Assembly: GCF_033097505.1 (NCBI RefSeq)
Contig: NZ_AP028654.1
Span: forward strand, 1,942,001-2,006,000
DNA length: 64,000 bases
From: Helicovermis profundi
GTDB taxonomy: Bacteria; Bacillota; Clostridia; Peptostreptococcales; Acidaminobacteraceae
Direction: 5' to 3'
Made by a program: the position numbers and the translations under genes. Positions 46,440 to 54,844 of this stretch are shown in pieces. The stretch's first letter is position 1, and each line of letters starts with the position of its first letter. The notes below the pieces were generated by a model, which worked only from the letters and a program-made list of their open reading frames with translations, made no database searches and was not told where the DNA came from.

Positions 46440-46808
46440 CTATCTTTCGTACACTTTATTAACCATATCAACAATCTTTTTATGTGGAATACCTAAAAAC
46501 TTTGCTTTTTCAAAACTCTCATAAATATCTTTAAGAATTTCATCGATTTTTACTGAATCCTTTATATTAACTTTTTCCATAACAAAAGAGCCTTTGCCTT
46601 TAAGAGAATATATATATCCACTTAATTCAAGTTCTTTATACGCTCTTTGAATAGTATTGGGATTTATAGTTAGCGTTGATGCAAGATCCCTTACAGAAGG
46701 TAGCTTTTCATTTGGTTTGATCACCTCTGTAACAATAAGTTTTTTTATATTTGAAACAATTTGATCATTAATTGATTTCCCACTTCTTAAATCAATATTA
46801 AATAACAC
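46440..46808 (-). CDS. GntR-family regulator, YtrA type
   Basis: Encodes 122 residues; GTG start at 46808 with GGAGGTGG four bases before. The winged helix KLPSVRDLASTLTINPNTIQ with RAYKELELSGYIYSLKGKGS is the YtrA subgroup; the short C-terminus is a dimerisation tail, no ligand domain. It is first in the ABC operon and probably represses it. Confidence 0.93.
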   Translation of the reverse strand: MLFNIDLRSGKSINDQIVSNIKKLIVTEVIKPNEKLPSVRDLASTLTINPNTIQRAYKELELSGYIYSLKGKGSFVMEKVNIKDSVKIDEILKDIYESFEKAKFLGIPHKKIVDMVNKVYER

Positions 46809-46831
46809 TTTTCCACCTCCACTGTGTGATT

Positions 46832-46843
46832 TGTATTAATACA
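46832..46843 (-). promoter_or_regulatory. Candidate operator of the GntR regulator
   Basis: TGTATTAATACA is a perfect 12-bp palindrome located 12 bases beyond the -10 of the operon, a position where a bound repressor blocks transcription. Confidence 0.6.
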
Positions 46844-46855
46844 GTTGATACGAAA

Positions 46856-46884
46856 ATAATAATATTTTATCAAACTTTTGTCAA
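46856..46884 (-). promoter_or_regulatory. Promoter of the GntR-ABC operon
   Basis: TTGACA (46879-46884), 17-base spacer, TATTAT (46856-46861) on the minus strand. Confidence 0.8.
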
Positions 46885-46957
46885 TGTTAAATTAATTACA
46901 AAATAATTTCATTGTTTTAAATTTAGCATTTTTTCAAAATAACACTAATTTTGTAGA

Positions 46958-46986
46958 TTGTTTATTTTATCAAGCTATTATATAAT
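46958..46986 (+). promoter_or_regulatory. Promoter of the MerR-family gene
   Basis: TTGTTT (46958-46963), 17-base spacer, TATAAT (46981-46986) on the plus strand, 30 bases before the ATG. Confidence 0.7.
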
Positions 46987-47017
46987 TATATGGTTACAAA
47001 AGGAGGGTAATACTATT

Positions 47018-47845
47018 ATGAAAGATAAATTTTTAATAGGCGAATTAGCAAAACTATGTAATATTAGCACAGATACCTTGCGTCATTATGATAAACTAGG
47101 TTTATTTAAGCCTCAATATGATAATAAAAATAATTATCGATATTATGATATCCGCAGTCTGTTTAAATTAAGTAGGATACTTTTTTTAAAGAATCTTGAT
47201 ATTTCTTTAAATGAAATCAAAGATTATATGAACAATAAAAATACTGATAATCTTAAAAATATGCTTAGAAAAAAAGAAACAGAAATAGATTTTAGAATTC
47301 ACCAATTGACAAATCTTAAAAGTAAAATTCAATCAAAATTAGAGCTACTCGATAGTTTTAAAACAGAAGTTGATCAAATAAAAATTAAAACTATTAATAA
47401 GCGCTATGGAATTTTTATGGATATGAATGAACTAAAAAACGAATCTGAAATAAAGCAAGCCTTTAAAAAAAGCGAAAATTATTTAAAAATTAGTTCTTGG
47501 CTTATTGAGGGTCAAATATATACGTCTTTATCAAAAAAGAATATGGATAATGCCATATTTGATAAATTTAGATATTTCATTGAGATTGATTCTATTGAAG
47601 AAGAAACTAATAATCATCTTACAATTTTATCAAAGCAAGAGTATGCGTGTTTAATTGTTCTTGGACCCTACCAAGATATGATTACTCATTATCAAAAGCT
47701 TGTAGAATGGATTAAATCTAATGATTATGAAATAGCTGGCGATTCAATAGAAAAAAATATAATTGATTACGATTTTTCAGATTACGAATTAGAATATGTA
47801 TCAGAAATACAAATTCCTATAAAAAAACTACCTACTAAAATTTAA
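47018..47845 (+). CDS. MerR-family regulator with GyrI-like effector domain
   Basis: Encodes 275 residues; start ATG 47018 (MKDKFLIGELAKLCNISTDT) after AGGAGGG. The MerR helix-turn-helix reads LCNISTDTLRHYDKLGLFKP. A coiled coil at about 75-125 leads to a C-terminal GyrI/BmrR-like domain (EYACLIVLGPYQD; YVSEIQIPIKK). Such regulators respond to drugs or cationic compounds. It is divergent from the ABC operon. Confidence 0.88.
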   Translation: MKDKFLIGELAKLCNISTDTLRHYDKLGLFKPQYDNKNNYRYYDIRSLFKLSRILFLKNLDISLNEIKDYMNNKNTDNLKNMLRKKETEIDFRIHQLTNLKSKIQSKLELLDSFKTEVDQIKIKTINKRYGIFMDMNELKNESEIKQAFKKSENYLKISSWLIEGQIYTSLSKKNMDNAIFDKFRYFIEIDSIEEETNNHLTILSKQEYACLIVLGPYQDMITHYQKLVEWIKSNDYEIAGDSIEKNIIDYDFSDYELEYVSEIQIPIKKLPTKI

Positions 47846-47856
47846 TAGGTAGTTTT
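47824..47856 (+). terminator. Intrinsic terminator overlapping the end of the MerR gene
   Basis: AAAACTACCTA / TAGGTAGTTTT, 11-bp stem; the right arm follows the stop codon and ends in TTTTCTTT. Confidence 0.8.
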
Positions 47857-47939
47857 CTTTATAAGAATTTAATTCAATTTTTAATAACTCTTTTAATCTT
47901 GGTATAACTTTTTAACAAAATTAATAATATACAGCTAAA

Positions 47940-48539
47940 TTAAAACAAAGAATAAAAAAATGGTACTAAAAAAGGTACTAAGGTGCTAAGAAGTGCCCCG
48001 CTAAAAAAAGACATTACTACAACTTCTGGTGATGTATACTTTGATACTAGCGGAAGAGTAGTATCCATTGCAGTCGCACCAGCGGGTGCTATAACTGAAT
48101 AATCATTTAAGTATTTAGCGATAAATGGAATCGTTATAAAGGTTAAAAGTTCCCTAAATACATTTGATAAAAATGCAATAGTTCCAAGCTTAGCACTATC
48201 AAGTTTTGTTAATATAATTCCAGATAAACTATACCAGCCGAATCCTGCTGAAACTGAAAGTCCTTTATTAAGTGGCATTTTTAAAATGATTGATGATAAT
48301 ACACCTCCAAAAAGAGTTCCTAGAATTACACCAATAGGAATCATTATTATTATTAATCCATGTTTTTTCATCCCCTTAAAAATCGATCTATTAATGCCAA
48401 GATCAATTCCAACTAAAAATAAAACAAAAGAAAGAGAAATAGTTATAAACAATTCAATATAATTTGAAAACTCTATTGGAACGAAAAAATGACCTATTAT
48501 TATTCCAATTGATACTGCAAGCAAGATATTTTTTGTCAT
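47940..48539 (-). CDS. LysO-type lysine exporter, C-terminal subunit
   Basis: Encodes 199 residues with about six membrane helices. The segment LFLVGIDLGINRSIFKGMKK and SGFGWYS-like AGFGWYSLSGIILTKLDSAK plus APAGATAMDTTLPLVSKYT are the LysO (DUF340) signature. In Escherichia coli LysO is one protein that exports lysine; here it is two overlapping genes (TAATG). Confidence 0.9.
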   Translation of the reverse strand: MTKNILLAVSIGIIIGHFFVPIEFSNYIELFITISLSFVLFLVGIDLGINRSIFKGMKKHGLIIIMIPIGVILGTLFGGVLSSIILKMPLNKGLSVSAGFGWYSLSGIILTKLDSAKLGTIAFLSNVFRELLTFITIPFIAKYLNDYSVIAPAGATAMDTTLPLVSKYTSPEVVVMSFFSGALLSTLVPFLVPFFYSLF

Positions 48540-48826
48540 TAGTTTTCCCTCTCTTCATTTTTCTTTACTATATATTGTGTAATAAAATACACAAAGATTA
48601 TACTGAAAATTGTTGTTAAAAGTGCAAAAACTAATGCTTTAATTCCTATATTACTTAGTTCACTAATAATATTAGGGTTAATTCCAATTGAAATGCCCAT
48701 AACGAATAGTAAAGAAACCACTCCTAAAGTTTGAAGATTACTAATATTTTTCTTAATTTTATCACCTAAATTAAATGATGCTCCTACGATTATTCCTAAA
48801 ACTAGTGCAATTATTATCTGTAACAT
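48539..48826 (-). CDS. LysO-type lysine exporter, N-terminal subunit
   Basis: Encodes 95 residues, with three membrane helices (IIALVLGIIVGASFNLG, LGVVSLLFVMGISIGINP, ALVFALLTTIFSIIFVYF). The second half, VMGISIGINPNIISELSNIG, repeats the LysO half-domain seen in its partner. It overlaps the downstream gene by one base, so both parts are made together. Confidence 0.87.
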   Translation of the reverse strand: MLQIIIALVLGIIVGASFNLGDKIKKNISNLQTLGVVSLLFVMGISIGINPNIISELSNIGIKALVFALLTTIFSIIFVYFITQYIVKKNEEREN

Positions 48827-48907
48827 ATTTACCTCCTATAAAAAACACTACAGTAGTATTTTACTTCAAATTGATTGAATAAGCAAAAGAATATATATTA
48901 TTTTCAT

Positions 48908-48922
48908 ATGTAACGATTACAT
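48908..48922. promoter_or_regulatory. Palindrome upstream of prxU
   Basis: ATGTAA-CGA-TTACAT is a perfect 6-3-6 inverted repeat, 12 bases before the -35 of prxU. It may be a regulator site; it does not fit the PerR box closely. Confidence 0.45.
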
Positions 48923-48933
48923 TTGTGTGTTAA

Positions 48934-48961
48934 TTACATCGAATTTATGTTATACTATAAT
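48934..48961 (+). promoter_or_regulatory. Promoter of prxU
   Basis: TTACAT (48934-48939), 16-base spacer, TATAAT (48956-48961), about 70 bases upstream of the TTG start. Confidence 0.6.
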
Positions 48962-49030
48962 TGCAAATTAATTGTTTGAAATATAGTTAATTTGGTAAAT
49001 ATATTTTAGATACATATGGAGGTGATTATT

Positions 49031-49741
49031 TTGCCTAAACCTTTTAATCCAGGTTGCGCAAAACCAAGTAAAACTGTAGCTCTAAAAGATGAAATAAAAA
49101 AGGTAAGTGCTAAAAAAAAGGAGGAAAATATTAATATGATTAAAGTAGGAAAACCAGCACCAGAATTTGAACTTGGTGCATATCACAAAGGCGAGTTTAA
49201 ACAATTTTCATTATCAGAATTTAAAGGAAAATGGGTATTACTTTGTTTCTATCCTGGCGACTTTACTTTTGTCTGAGCGACTGAAGTTTCTGCAGTTGCA
49301 GAAGAATATTCAGATTTACAAAAATTAGATGCCGAAGTACTTTCTGTTAGCGTAGATAGTGTTTTTGTTCATAAAATGTGGAATGACAAGGAACTTAGTA
49401 AAATGGTTGATGGAGGAATTCCTTACCCTATGCTTTCTGATCAAGGCGGTAAAGTTGGTTCACTTTATGGTGTTTACGATGAAGAAGCTGGCGTAGAGAT
49501 GAGGGGTAGATTTATTATTGACCCTGATGGAATTGTTCAAGGTTATGAAGTATTAACTCCTCCTGTTGGAAGAAATGTAGCTGAAACTACAAGACAACTT
49601 CAAGCATTTCAACTTGTAAGAGCATCAAAAGGAACAGAAGCTACACCTTCAGGATGGCAACCTGGTAAAAAAACTCTTAAACCTAATCCTGATTTAGTAG
49701 GAAATGTTTGGAAAGAATGGAAGGTTAAAGATGCTAAATAG
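49031..49741 (+). CDS. prxU: Selenocysteine-containing peroxiredoxin PrxU (in-frame UGA read as Sec)
   Basis: A thiol/selenol peroxidase gene interrupted in frame only by TGA at 49274-49276. Reading through gives GDFTFV-U-ATEVSAVAEEYS, where the peroxidatic Cys of AhpC/Prx1 proteins should be; the frame then continues normally to TAG 49739. A SECIS hairpin follows the UGA. Two starts are possible: TTG 49031 with GGAGGTGAT (236 residues, Sec82) or ATG 49136 with AAGGAGG (201 residues, Sec47). The longer form adds 35 residues with an NPGCAKPSK segment; the shorter matches the usual family length. The resolving Cys region reads EATPSGWQPG, with Thr in place of Cys. Confidence 0.92.
49281..49313 (+). 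promoter_or_regulatory. Bacterial SECIS element in prxU
   Basis: Four bases after the UGA, CTGAA (49281-49285) pairs with TTCAG (49309-49313) and TTCTGC (49288-49293) with GCAGAA (49298-49303), leaving an AGTT loop. The loop has a G in its first two bases and starts 17 bases after the UGA, as SelB-binding hairpins require. Confidence 0.88.
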
Positions 49742-49775
49742 TTGGTAAAATTAAGTTTACCTTAACTCTAATTAT

Positions 49776-49814
49776 AAAAAAGTGGTATGTATTAAATTTA
49801 CATACCACTTTTTT
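49776..49814. terminator. Bidirectional terminator between prxU and the chemoreceptor gene
   Basis: AAAAAGTGGTATGTA / TACATACCACTTTTT, 15-bp perfect stem, 7-base loop, with A and T tails. Confidence 0.92.
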
Positions 49815-49828
49815 CATTTTACAAATTC

Positions 49829-51916
49829 TTAAATGTTAAATTTTTCTGTTTCTACTAGCAAAGATTCACTGCTTTCTTTAGAATTATTAATTTGATTCAC
49901 TATTTCAGTTGATTTTTCATTTATATCATATATTTTTTGTGCAATATCGCTAGTACCTTTTGCTCCCTCATTAGCAGCACTTGAAACCCCTTCTATAGAA
50001 TCGGTTATACTCTCAATCGAAGCTAGTATCTCCTCTGATGTTGCACTAAACTCGCCTACTAATGATTCAAATTTAGATGAGTCGTTAGTATAAAACTCCA
50101 CTATTTCGAGCATTTTTTCATAATCGTTATTAACATCTTTTGATACAAAATTTAACAATTTATTTGAACTATTTGAAAGATTTTTTACAGAACCAACAAC
50201 TTTTAAAGTTATGTCTTGTATTTTTAAAACAGTTTCTTTAGATTGTTCAGCCAAACTTCTAATTTCTTCAGCAACCACTGAAAACCCTTTTCCTGCTTCA
50301 CCTGCACGTGCAGCTTCAATTGCAGCGTTAAGTGCAAGTAAATTTGTTTGAGAAGTGATTTGCATAATCGAATCTGAAAGTAAATTTATTTCTTCTACAA
50401 CTTTAGATTCTTTAATAGCTTTTTCAAGTTCAACTTTTGTATCACTTAATATTAATTCAATATTCTCTTGTGATTTTATAACATTTTTTTGCGTATCATT
50501 AGCTCTTATATTTATTTCACTACTTACTGTAGCACCTTCCTGAGCTGTATTAGCTAATGAATGTACTGCAGATTCAATTTCCTGAGCTGTTAATGAAATT
50601 TGATCAGATATAGCAGCAGTTTCTTCCATATTAGCTGCTAATTCCTCAGTAGTTGCTGATACATCTTCAATATCAAGTTTAAGGGAATTCGTATTTACTA
50701 AAGCATTATTTACTCTTTCATTAATATTTTCTGATTCTCCTTTAATATTATTAATTAAATTAGTTAAATTATCTTTCATTAATTCTATTCCATTAACAAT
50801 TACACCAAGTTCATCTTTTCTTTTTAAATCGTTTTTATTAATCTCAACAACAAAATTACCCTTAGCAAAAGATTCTAAATGCTTTGAAGAATTTTTAATT
50901 GGCTCAGTAAAACTTTTTGAAACTAACATTAATATTATTGTAGCTAATATTAACATTACCGTACCAATTAACAAATTTCTTTTTTTAGATGCAAATATAA
51001 ATTTCATTGCATCTTGTTTTTTCTCTACAGTTATTACAGCCCAACTTTTAGAATCTCCCAGCAATTTAATTGGGTTATATGCACTAATAACATCTATTCC
51101 ATCTTTGTTTTTATAAGTAATTGTACCACTTTCTCCATTAAGCACATTCTGTGTAGCAATTTCAAGTTCTTTAGGAATAACGATATCTTTTTCTTCAGTC
51201 TTTTGATTACCTTTTTCATCCATAATAACTTTTCCATTTGAATCTAATTTTAGTACAGTTTTTTTCTTTTTTAAATAATTATAAAGCTGAGCAACTTCTT
51301 CTTTATTAGGATGCGCAATTACAACACCTTCTCCATCTAAAATATATGCATAATTACTGTCGGTACTTGTTTTTTCAATTATATTTTGAAGTGCTGTTAA
51401 TTTTATATCTGCTCCCATTACACCATTAAGTTTATTATTTAAATCGTAAATTGGTATAATTACTGATGTAACTGGAACATTTCCAGATAATGAAAAATAT
51501 GATTTACTAACAAATGGTTTTTCAGAAGCCAATTCTTGCTTAAACCACCATCTATTCGCTCGGTTTCCTAAATTACCACTTGATCTAGCTGATTGATCAC
51601 CATTTTTATCTTGAATATACAATAAATCAAAAAAATTATTTTTCCCTACCATGTCTACTACCATCTTTTTTTGCATTTCTGAATCAAAATTTCTTACGCT
51701 ATGATTCATTGCTACTGTTTCAGTTAAACCATAAGCCTTATCAATAAAATTGCTTACCTGGTCAGAAATATTTATTGCAGATACTTTATTATGTTCAATT
51801 AGTTCTTTTTCATAAGCATTTGATAAATAATATTCATTTATTATATTTGATAAAATAAATGGTATTGCAATTAAAAGCAAAACTATCAAAATAAATTTTG
51901 TACGAAATGATTTCAT
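49829..51916 (-). CDS. Methyl-accepting chemotaxis protein with double-Cache sensor
   Basis: Encodes 695 residues; start ATG 51916 ([20 protein letters not shown]) after GGAGGG. One helix near the N-terminus, a dCache-type outer domain ([20 protein letters not shown] and [16 protein letters not shown]), a second helix near 325-345, HAMP, then the signalling tip [20 protein letters not shown]. No C-terminal pentapeptide. The ligand is not predictable. Its promoter lies in the exon next to the group II intron. Confidence 0.95.
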   Translation of the reverse strand: MKSFRTKFILIVLLLIAIPFILSNIINEYYLSNAYEKELIEHNKVSAINISDQVSNFIDKAYGLTETVAMNHSVRNFDSEMQKKMVVDMVGKNNFFDLLYIQDKNGDQSARSSGNLGNRANRWWFKQELASEKPFVSKSYFSLSGNVPVTSVIIPIYDLNNKLNGVMGADIKLTALQNIIEKTSTDSNYAYILDGEGVVIAHPNKEEVAQLYNYLKKKKTVLKLDSNGKVIMDEKGNQKTEEKDIVIPKELEIATQNVLNGESGTITYKNKDGIDVISAYNPIKLLGDSKSWAVITVEKKQDAMKFIFASKKRNLLIGTVMLILATIILMLVSKSFTEPIKNSSKHLESFAKGNFVVEINKNDLKRKDELGVIVNGIELMKDNLTNLINNIKGESENINERVNNALVNTNSLKLDIEDVSATTEELAANMEETAAISDQISLTAQEIESAVHSLANTAQEGATVSSEINIRANDTQKNVIKSQENIELILSDTKVELEKAIKESKVVEEINLLSDSIMQITSQTNLLALNAAIEAARAGEAGKGFSVVAEEIRSLAEQSKETVLKIQDITLKVVGSVKNLSNSSNKLLNFVSKDVNNDYEKMLEIVEFYTNDSSKFESLVGEFSATSEEILASIESITDSIEGVSSAANEGAKGTSDIAQKIYDINEKSTEIVNQINNSKESSESLLVETEKFNI

Positions 51917-52115
51917 GTAACCCTCCAATAATATATTAATAATAATTATAATATGAAAATATTTTAATAGTGAATCTACACATTTCTACGAATATCTACA
52001 TATTACTACAAAGTTTTTATATATTTATTTAATCGGATAGGAGGGGAAATTGAATAATTCCCCCGACCTTCCACAACACCGTACATACGGGTCTCGTATA
52101 CGGCGTTTCCTAAGT

Positions 52116-53534
52116 TTATGCATTAACAGATTTGTAATAATCAGAAAAGAATAGATAACCAGACTCTCTAAGTCGATTATCTGTGATAGAACAACTTAGT
52201 ATTTGGCTACCGGCGACTTGCCAGTAGCCTTTTCTAGTATTTGCATACTTAATTGCATTGGAATGGTTATAACCGAGACGCTTAAGCATTCTGTACCTCG
52301 TTCTTACTTTCTTCCACCTTTTCCAGATAAACATCCGAAGCCTTCTGCGTAACCACCTGTCAGTACGTTGTAAAAGAGTTTTCATGTCAGCTAGTTTAAA
52401 ATAATTCACCCAACCTCTAACAAATTGTTTCAGTTTAAGCTTTAAAGCTTCATAACTGATACCTTTGCTTCTTGATGTGATTTCTCTTACTTTCACTTTC
52501 ATTTTGCCTACATTTTTCTTGTGCACTCTCAGTTTTATACCAACTCTACTTGGATAGAATCCATAGCCTAAGAACTTTATGTGTCCAATGTAAGACACTG
52601 AGGTCTTTTCTCTGTTCACACGAAGTTTTAGCTTCTCTTCGATGAACGGTAAAATATGTCTCAGTATCCTTTTAGCGCTCCGTTTTGTTTTTGCAAACAG
52701 CAATGCATCATCTGCATAACGAACAAAGCGTATTCCACGACGTTCCAGTTCTTTATCCAATTCATTCAACATAATATTACTGCACAGTGGGCTTAAGTTT
52801 CCACCCTGTGCTAAACCTATAGATGTTTCTTCAAACTTTCTATCGACTATTGCTCCTGCTATTAAATATTTGTGAATCAATGAAATGACGCGTCCATCTT
52901 TAATTGTTCTTGATAGGATTTCTATCATTTTCGATTGACTCACTGTATCAAAAAATTTCTCTAAATCCATGTCTACAACATATGTGTAACCTTCATTAGC
53001 ATATTCTTTGCACTTCTTTAAGGCATCATGAGCACTTCGCTTTGGTCTAAAGCCATAACTGCTTTCACTAAATGTTGCTTCATAGATTGGCGATAGTATT
53101 TGCTGAATTCCTTGTTGCACCATTCGATCTACCACTGTTGGTATTCCCAACTGTCGTTTCTTTCCATTGTCTTTCGGTATTTCTACTCGTCGAACTGGTT
53201 GCGGACGGTATTTTCCATCCAGTATGGCCTTTTTCAACTCATCTCCATTGTCTTGCAAATGTTGTAGAAGATGCTCTACTTCCATTCCATCAACGCCGTG
53301 AGAACCTTTATTCTTTTTCACCTGTTTATAGGCTTTATTCAGATTTGCAGATTCTAAGATTTGTTCTAAAAGTCCATTTGCATCTCTGTCGGCATCGGTG
53401 ATGTTGTTTTCAGTTATCCTCTTTTCGGTAAGCACTCTGTCATACCCTTCGTGTGCCGCACTAGCTCTCCGACAGTAGTCATTGTCACTACAATATTTTC
53501 TGCTTTTCTTCATCCCGATTTCGGTAACATTCAT
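52116..53534 (-). CDS. ltrA: Group II intron reverse transcriptase/maturase
   Basis: Encodes 472 residues; ATG 53534 after AAGGAGGTGA. RT motifs: LGIPTVVDRMVQQGIQQIL, SSYGFRPKRSAHDALKK, YVVDMDLEKFFDTVSQSKM, and the catalytic FVRYADDALLFA. The maturase (X) domain includes QFVRGWVNYFKLADMKTL and LRRRLRMFIWKRWK. No HNH endonuclease domain follows, fitting class C. The gene is intact although the intron is split upstream of it. Confidence 0.95.
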   Translation of the reverse strand: MNVTEIGMKKSRKYCSDNDYCRRASAAHEGYDRVLTEKRITENNITDADRDANGLLEQILESANLNKAYKQVKKNKGSHGVDGMEVEHLLQHLQDNGDELKKAILDGKYRPQPVRRVEIPKDNGKKRQLGIPTVVDRMVQQGIQQILSPIYEATFSESSYGFRPKRSAHDALKKCKEYANEGYTYVVDMDLEKFFDTVSQSKMIEILSRTIKDGRVISLIHKYLIAGAIVDRKFEETSIGLAQGGNLSPLCSNIMLNELDKELERRGIRFVRYADDALLFAKTKRSAKRILRHILPFIEEKLKLRVNREKTSVSYIGHIKFLGYGFYPSRVGIKLRVHKKNVGKMKVKVREITSRSKGISYEALKLKLKQFVRGWVNYFKLADMKTLLQRTDRWLRRRLRMFIWKRWKKVRTRYRMLKRLGYNHSNAIKYANTRKGYWQVAGSQILSCSITDNRLRESGYLFFSDYYKSVNA

Positions 53535-53864
53535 TGACTTTCACCTCCTTAGGTTCAACCCTTCATGACTTCATAGGCGAAGTCACTAATATGGTATCGG
53601 CTGACTTCTCATGATAAATCTTATTTCAACCACGATTCACACAAATGTTTCACATGTCCATGAGATCTCCCCAGGTAAGAACACAATCTTTCTCTCCATG
53701 TATCTGCCACATTTACGCTGTTGATTCCGAGTAGTTATTGGACTTTGATTTGTTTAGCAACCTTATCCATCAACTTGCGCCTTATGTGATTTCTGTTCGT
53801 CAGACCAGAGATTTGCCGCCGGCTTCCTTCAGATTCCTCGTCACCAAGGACACCCTTGCCATAA

Positions 53865-53870
53865 GCTATA
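53865..53870. repeat. Target-site duplication, left copy (GCTATA)
   Basis: GCTATA immediately outside the TGT end of the transposon; the same six bases follow the other end at 56916-56921. Confidence 0.85.
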
Positions 53871-53999
53871 TGTTGATTGTCAAATTATTTGATGTTGGAT
53901 TCTTCAAATTAAATTACGTTAAAAATAGCTAAAAAAATAGCATATTCAAATTTATTGATGTAGCTTATTCATGTTAAATAATGTGTTTTAAAATGAAAT

Positions 54000-54032
54000 A
54001 AAACCATGATTAAATAACTAAATCATAGTTTT
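54000..54032 (-). terminator. Terminator after the transposon ATPase gene
   Basis: AAAACCATGATT / AATCATAGTTTT with one mismatch; on the minus strand it lies 8 bases after the stop and is followed by TTTTATTTC. Confidence 0.75.
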
Positions 54033-54040
54033 ATTATTTT

Positions 54041-54844
54041 TTATCCTAATTCAGTTTCATTAACCGCCATCATTACAATATCGTTATTAATATCTGTAAT
54101 ATTTTGATTATTACCTATTAATAAGCATGCATTACATATTTTATTAATAATTCTTGGTATACCATTTGAAGAGTTAATTATGCCTTCTAAGGCTCCTTCA
54201 CTAAAAATATTTACATGACAATTAGCTCCGATGAGTTTATTTTTTATATAGCTTCTAGCTTCTTCTTTATTTAGTCCATCTAAATGATAATTCATAGTTA
54301 TTCTTTGTCTTAGCGGTTCGTGTGATACTAATCTAAGAGTATTATTTATATTTGGAAGTCCAACTAATAATACAACTGCACGATCTTTTGAATCCATTTC
54401 AAAATTGAAAAGAATTTTCAAATCATTTAGTATACCATTATTAATGTAATTTGCTTCATCAATAATAATAACCGGAGTTATGCGTTTTTCAACAGCGTAT
54501 CTAGTAATTTCATTTTGAATTATCTTAAAATTATCATTTTTTCTCATCATTGGCTCTAAACCTAATTGCTGAGCTAAATTTTTATAAAATTCAGCTACAG
54601 TTAGAGTTGATAATGAACTATAAATAACCTTAAAAAGTGAAGGATTTAGTATTTTAGACCAACTTCTTATAATAGTTGTTTTACCTTTTCCAGGTGATCC
54701 TGTAATAAGACCAAATCCTCTAGTTTCAAGTAGTATATTAAGTCTTAACAAAGTTTCTTTGTATTCAGATGTTTCAATTATTATTTCTTTACTATTTTTT
54801 ATAAATGGGTTAAAATCTAACCCAAAACGACTTGTATAATCCAT
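54041..54844 (-). CDS. ExeA/TniB-like AAA ATPase of the transposon
   Basis: Encodes 267 residues. N-terminal FGLDFNPFIKNSKEIIIETS, Walker A GLITGSPGKGKTTIIRSWSK, Walker B TPVIIIDEANYINN, and arginine-containing RLVSHEPLRQRITMNYHL. It is of the TnsC/TniB/IstB-like transposition ATPase type that selects targets and activates the transposase. It overlaps the transposase gene by one base (TAATG). Confidence 0.9.
   Translation of the reverse strand: MDYTSRFGLDFNPFIKNSKEIIIETSEYKETLLRLNILLETRGFGLITGSPGKGKTTIIRSWSKILNPSLFKVIYSSLSTLTVAEFYKNLAQQLGLEPMMRKNDNFKIIQNEITRYAVEKRITPVIIIDEANYINNGILNDLKILFNFEMDSKDRAVVLLVGLPNINNTLRLVSHEPLRQRITMNYHLDGLNKEEARSYIKNKLIGANCHVNIFSEGALEGIINSSNGIPRIINKICNACLLIGNNQNITDINNDIVMMAVNETELG

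Noticed and set aside
49016-49741. Frameshifted or nonsense-mutated peroxiredoxin pseudogene
   Set aside because: The only interruption is TGA at the catalytic residue, the downstream frame is unchanged and a SECIS-type hairpin follows, so selenocysteine is the better reading.
53738-53932. Short plus-strand coding region over the intron/transposon junction
   Set aside because: It crosses the intron domain I, the target duplication and the transposon end; no ribosome binding site.
53535-53937. 5'-truncated group II intron
   Set aside because: The missing 5' part is present at 56922-56986 on the far side of the transposon, so the intron is interrupted rather than truncated.
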